From NCBI GenBank assembly GCA_903842945.1, contig CAIMNS010000156.1:1-49293 (forward strand): a stretch of 49,293 nt of DNA, read 5' to 3'. This document shows, in pieces, positions 46,848 through 49,293 of this stretch. The notes beneath the pieces were generated by a model. It made no database searches, was not told the origin of the DNA, and was given only the letters and a program-made list of their open reading frames with translations. Source of the DNA: an uncultured Burkholderiales bacterium (GTDB lineage: Bacteria > Pseudomonadota > Gammaproteobacteria > Burkholderiales > Burkholderiaceae_C). Made by a program: the position numbers and the translations under genes. Each line of letters opens with the position of its first letter. The first letter of the stretch is position 1.

Positions 46848-47081
46848 ATGGCACGTGTATGTGAAGTAACGGGCAAAGGCCCCATGGTTGGGAACAACGT
46901 CTCCCATGCCAACAACAAAACCAAGCGTAGATTTCTACCGAATTTACAATACCGTCGTTTCTGGGTTGAAACTGAGAACCGTTGGGTTCGTTTGCGCGTC
47001 TCCAGCGCAGCTCTTCGCTTAATCGACAAAAAAGGCATTGACACCGTGCTCGCTGATTTGCGCGCTCGCGGTCAAGCTTGA
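46848..47081 (+). CDS. rpmB: 50S ribosomal protein L28
   Basis: A 77-residue ribosomal protein. It begins [20 protein letters not shown] and contains the [13 protein letters not shown] segment, both diagnostic, and has the usual length. A ribosome binding site AGGAG lies 10 bases before the ATG. An open frame reaches upstream to 46749 but crosses the leader and is not L28. It is followed after 26 bases by rpmG, the standard L28-L33 operon. Confidence 0.97.
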   Translation: MARVCEVTGKGPMVGNNVSHANNKTKRRFLPNLQYRRFWVETENRWVRLRVSSAALRLIDKKGIDTVLADLRARGQA

Positions 47082-47107
47082 TCCCCACCCATTGAAAGGA
47101 CGACATC

Positions 47108-47278
47108 ATGGCTTCTAAAGGCGGACGCGAGAAAATCAAACTCGAATCAACTGCAGGCACCGGTCATTTTTACACCACCAGTAAAAATAAAAAAACCATG
47201 CCTGAAAAAATAACGATCATGAAATTTGATCCCAAAGCACGCAAACACGTGGAATACAAAGAGACCAAGCTCAAGTGA
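47108..47278 (+). CDS. rpmG: 50S ribosomal protein L33
   Basis: A 56-residue basic protein. It begins [20 protein letters not shown] and continues [15 protein letters not shown] and [19 protein letters not shown], the typical L33 sequence of proteobacteria (cysteine-free form, so no zinc ribbon). It ends at TGA 47276-47278. AAAGG lies about 10 bases before the start. It is the second gene of the rpmB-rpmG operon and is followed by a good terminator. Confidence 0.97.
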   Translation: MASKGGREKIKLESTAGTGHFYTTSKNKKTMPEKITIMKFDPKARKHVEYKETKLK

Positions 47279-47337
47279 TCTCTCTTCCCCCGCTTCAAGC
47301 AGGGGACCATGTGTTGCGCTGAACCAAGTTCAGACAG

Positions 47338-47376
47338 AAAAAAGCCTGCTCATGCAACCATGGTCAGGCTTTTTTT
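47338..47376 (+). terminator. Intrinsic terminator of rpmB-rpmG
   Basis: AAAAAAGCCTG (47338-47348) pairs with CAGGCTTTTTT (47365-47376), with an inner CATG/CATG helix (47351-47354, 47360-47363). The 3' arm runs into six T. It lies 60 bases after the rpmG stop; the A-run on the other side makes it usable from the minus strand as well, where the desaturase gene ends at 47435. Confidence 0.88.
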
Positions 47377-47434
47377 ATGCAAAGTGGCTGTTCAATCGTC
47401 AAACCATGGGAACCGCCCAAGTCAATTGAATTGA

Positions 47435-48646
47435 TCAAGCCCTAGCTGAGCGCAAGACAGCAGAGAATTCTCTCAATGCCAAAATACCGCTTTGCTCAGC
47501 CTTGGTGCACCAAGCTTGAAGCTCCAAGGTCAATTGCTCGGATGACGAAGACGTGGTTTGCCAAAGAGATCGCAACTCTTCTCTCATCTTGATCATGGTA
47601 TCGATATTGGGCATGGCTTCTCTAGCGGCTTGCAAGGCTTGACGCGCTGAAAGCGGGATCTTCTCAAAATCACGGTGCACCCATCGCTTGGCAGTTTTTT
47701 GAACAGAGTCATCAAGATGCTTGTTCACATTCTTCAACTCTTGCTGATAAACGCTTTTCAACTTCAAGGCGTAATTGGCCATGACCTCATATCGATTGGC
47801 AATCAAAGCCTCCAAAGTTTTGGCGTCCGCCACAGGTTTGATATTGCCACGTGCAAGTTTGGGTGGAACTTTTTTAATTTTCGCCAACCCCACATAAGCC
47901 AAGGCCTGAATATAGACAAAACCAATATCGAACTCATAGGGCTTGATCGACAGTTTGGCTGAGGTGGGATAGGTGTGGTGATTGTTGTGCAACTCCTCAC
48001 CACCGATCAAAACACCCCATGGGACAATGTTGGTGCTGGCATCGGGCGCCTCAAAATTGCGATACCCCCAGACATGCCCAACGCCATTGATGATGCCGGC
48101 AGCTGTCACGGGAATCCAAAGCATTTGGATGGCCCAGATGCTCAAGCCAGCAGCCCCGAACAGCACCACATCCATGATCAGCATGATGGCCAGCCCATGC
48201 CAAGCAAAACGGCTGTACACATGGCGCTCAATCCAGTCGTCGGGCGTGGCGTGTCCATATTTTGCAAGTGTTTCTTGATTTTTTGCCTCGGCACGGTACA
48301 ACTCCGCACCCCGCCAAAAAACCGTCTTCAGCCCGCGTGTTTGAGGACTGTGTGGATCCTCATCGGTTTCGCATTTGGCATGGTGTTTTCTGTGGATGGC
48401 GGCCCATGCTTTTGTTTGCATGCCCGTGGTCAACCACAACCAAGCTCTAAAAAAGTGGGCAACGACAGGATGCAAATCCAATGCCCTGTGCGCTTGATGA
48501 CGATGCAAGTAGATCGTGACCCCTGCAATCGTGATGTGCGTGAGCACCAAAGTCACCAGCACGAGCGCCCAAGCGCTCAAATTCAAAAGTCCTTGGTCAA
48601 CCCAAGTCAACACCTCATAAAAGAGGGGGTTCGTCATCAGTGTCAT
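47435..48646 (-). CDS. Membrane fatty-acid desaturase (DesA-like)
   Basis: A 403-residue di-iron membrane desaturase that introduces a double bond into acyl chains. The three histidine boxes are present: HRHQAH (residues 48-53), HRKHH (85-89) and HNNHH (about 220). Four or so membrane helices surround them (for example SAWALVLVTLVLTHITIAGV). The last about 130 residues are a helical extension rich in Lys, Glu and Ala beyond the catalytic core, as in many betaproteobacterial homologs. The ATG at 48644-48646 is used; frames reach 48676. A Delta-9 position is likely but not provable here. Confidence 0.9.
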   Translation of the reverse strand: MTLMTNPLFYEVLTWVDQGLLNLSAWALVLVTLVLTHITIAGVTIYLHRHQAHRALDLHPVVAHFFRAWLWLTTGMQTKAWAAIHRKHHAKCETDEDPHSPQTRGLKTVFWRGAELYRAEAKNQETLAKYGHATPDDWIERHVYSRFAWHGLAIMLIMDVVLFGAAGLSIWAIQMLWIPVTAAGIINGVGHVWGYRNFEAPDASTNIVPWGVLIGGEELHNNHHTYPTSAKLSIKPYEFDIGFVYIQALAYVGLAKIKKVPPKLARGNIKPVADAKTLEALIANRYEVMANYALKLKSVYQQELKNVNKHLDDSVQKTAKRWVHRDFEKIPLSARQALQAAREAMPNIDTMIKMREELRSLWQTTSSSSEQLTLELQAWCTKAEQSGILALREFSAVLRSARA

Positions 48647-48782
48647 AAAGTATGTATGCCCTAAAAAGAATGTCACGTAACACCCATTTTAACGCCGGCG
48701 AAGCTTTTTAGGTCAAAAAACATCCCTATGTCCTTTGATGGACAAGCGAATCAACACAGTGAGTTGACCGATTAAAAACAGA

Positions 48783-49293
48783 TCAAGACGCTCGCTCCCA
48801 AATGGCAGCAAAGAATCCATCACAATGGTGTCGATGGGGCCAAAGCCTTAAATACAATCCATCGGTTGAGCACAAGTCTTGGGCATGTTGAATTTTCAAT
48901 TGCTCCAACACTTCGGCTGCAGGCATGGCCTTGAAACCCGGATGGGCCAAAGAGAAGGCTTGCGCGATTTTTTCATTTTCCTCTTCCAACAGGCTGCAAG
49001 TGGCATAGACCAATCGACCGCCTACCTTGATCAATTTAGCCGCGCTCGTGAGAATGTCCTTTTGCTTGACCAACAACTGCTCAATGCCTTGAGGAGACTG
49101 CCTCCACTTGAGATCCGGGTTTCTTCGCAGCGTACCCAATCCCGAGCAAGGAGAATCGACCAAAACACGGTCGATTTTGCCACTCAGTCGCTTGACGCGT
49201 TCATCGCGCTCGTGAGCGATGACGGCCGGGTGTACATTGGAGAGTTGACTTCTTGCAAGCCTGGGCTTCAAGGCATCCAAACGGTGGGCCGAG
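48783..49293 (-). CDS. rsmB: 16S rRNA m5C methyltransferase RsmB-like, C-terminal part (cut by window edge)
   Basis: The last 170 codons of a RsmB/NOP-family enzyme, which methylates C967 of 16S rRNA using SAM. Visible are motif IV DSPCSGLGTLRRNPDLKWR (first conserved cysteine) and motif VI VYATCSLLEEENEKIAQAF (catalytic cysteine), then GFFAAIWERAS at the end. GTLRRNPDLKWR favours RsmB over RsmF. The N-terminal NusB-like domain and SAM-binding GxGGK motif lie outside the window. It is upstream of the desaturase on the same strand. Confidence 0.92.
   Translation of the reverse strand, partial: SAHRLDALKPRLARSQLSNVHPAVIAHERDERVKRLSGKIDRVLVDSPCSGLGTLRRNPDLKWRQSPQGIEQLLVKQKDILTSAAKLIKVGGRLVYATCSLLEEENEKIAQAFSLAHPGFKAMPAAEVLEQLKIQHAQDLCSTDGLYLRLWPHRHHCDGFFAAIWERAS

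Overview
The window looks like chromosomal core sequence from a betaproteobacterium of the order Burkholderiales, probably close to Comamonadaceae. The reasons are gene order (rluC / HAD phosphatase / Rieske / sppA / rRNA methyltransferase-like / maf / yceD / rpmF / plsX / fabH / fabD beside a divergent rne; hemC-D-X-Y next to argH; ftsK-lolA-rarA followed by liv genes) and families typical of the group (Bug-type periplasmic binding protein, RluC-Rieske-SppA cluster). Base composition by eye is only moderately GC-rich, lower than most Comamonadaceae. I see no prophage, insertion sequence, CRISPR array or obvious genomic island. Almost every gene is housekeeping.

Layout. 1-3350 (minus): fatty-acid/phospholipid start genes fabD (cut by the window edge), fabH and plsX, with rpmF and yceD upstream. 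3482-4911 (plus): a Maf/YceF nucleotide pyrophosphatase and an RsmI-like methyltransferase. 4921-8244 (minus): rluC, a HAD phosphatase, a small Rieske protein and sppA. 8245-8806 is a 562-base gene-free leader in front of rne. rne (8807-11704, plus) is interrupted by one in-frame TGA at 10928. 11844-16309 (minus) is hemC-hemD-hemX-hemY. A flavoprotein reductase sits between hemC and the divergent argH-lldD-dinB group (17729-21863). 21868-25713 (minus): queF, an alpha/beta hydrolase, yaaA, a DUF3501 protein and a rubrerythrin. 25949-30667 (plus): a VOC protein, valS behind a strong hairpin, and galU. 30684-32402 (minus): a TusA-like protein, a zinc-ribbon Nudix hydrolase and cysM, followed by a plus-strand tRNA-Leu(CAA). 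32823-35087 (plus): a Bug receptor and an Old Yellow Enzyme. 35122-37330: a divergent SDR protein and a [2Fe-2S] flavoreductase. 37416-45440 (minus) is one tightly overlapping run ftsK, lolA, rarA, livH, livM, livG, livF. 45677-47278 (plus): trxB and the rpmB-rpmG operon. 47435-49293 (minus): a fatty-acid desaturase and the C-terminal part of an RsmB-type rRNA methyltransferase.

How it fits together. The window covers membrane lipid synthesis, ribosome production and rRNA modification (L32, L28, L33, YceD, RluC, RsmI-like, RsmB), RNA decay (RNase E), heme synthesis, amino-acid metabolism (ArgH, CysM, Liv transporter), oxidative-stress handling (YaaA, rubrerythrin, TrxB) and DNA maintenance (DinB, RarA, FtsK).

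The most unusual signals are small-scale: the single nonsense codon in an otherwise intact rne; a perfect 9-base inverted repeat wrapped around the -10 box of the rpmB-rpmG promoter and overlapping a leader hairpin; a terminator-like hairpin with repeated T-rich units directly before valS; and structured inverted repeats in the long rne leader. I did not find a clear multi-gene undescribed system.
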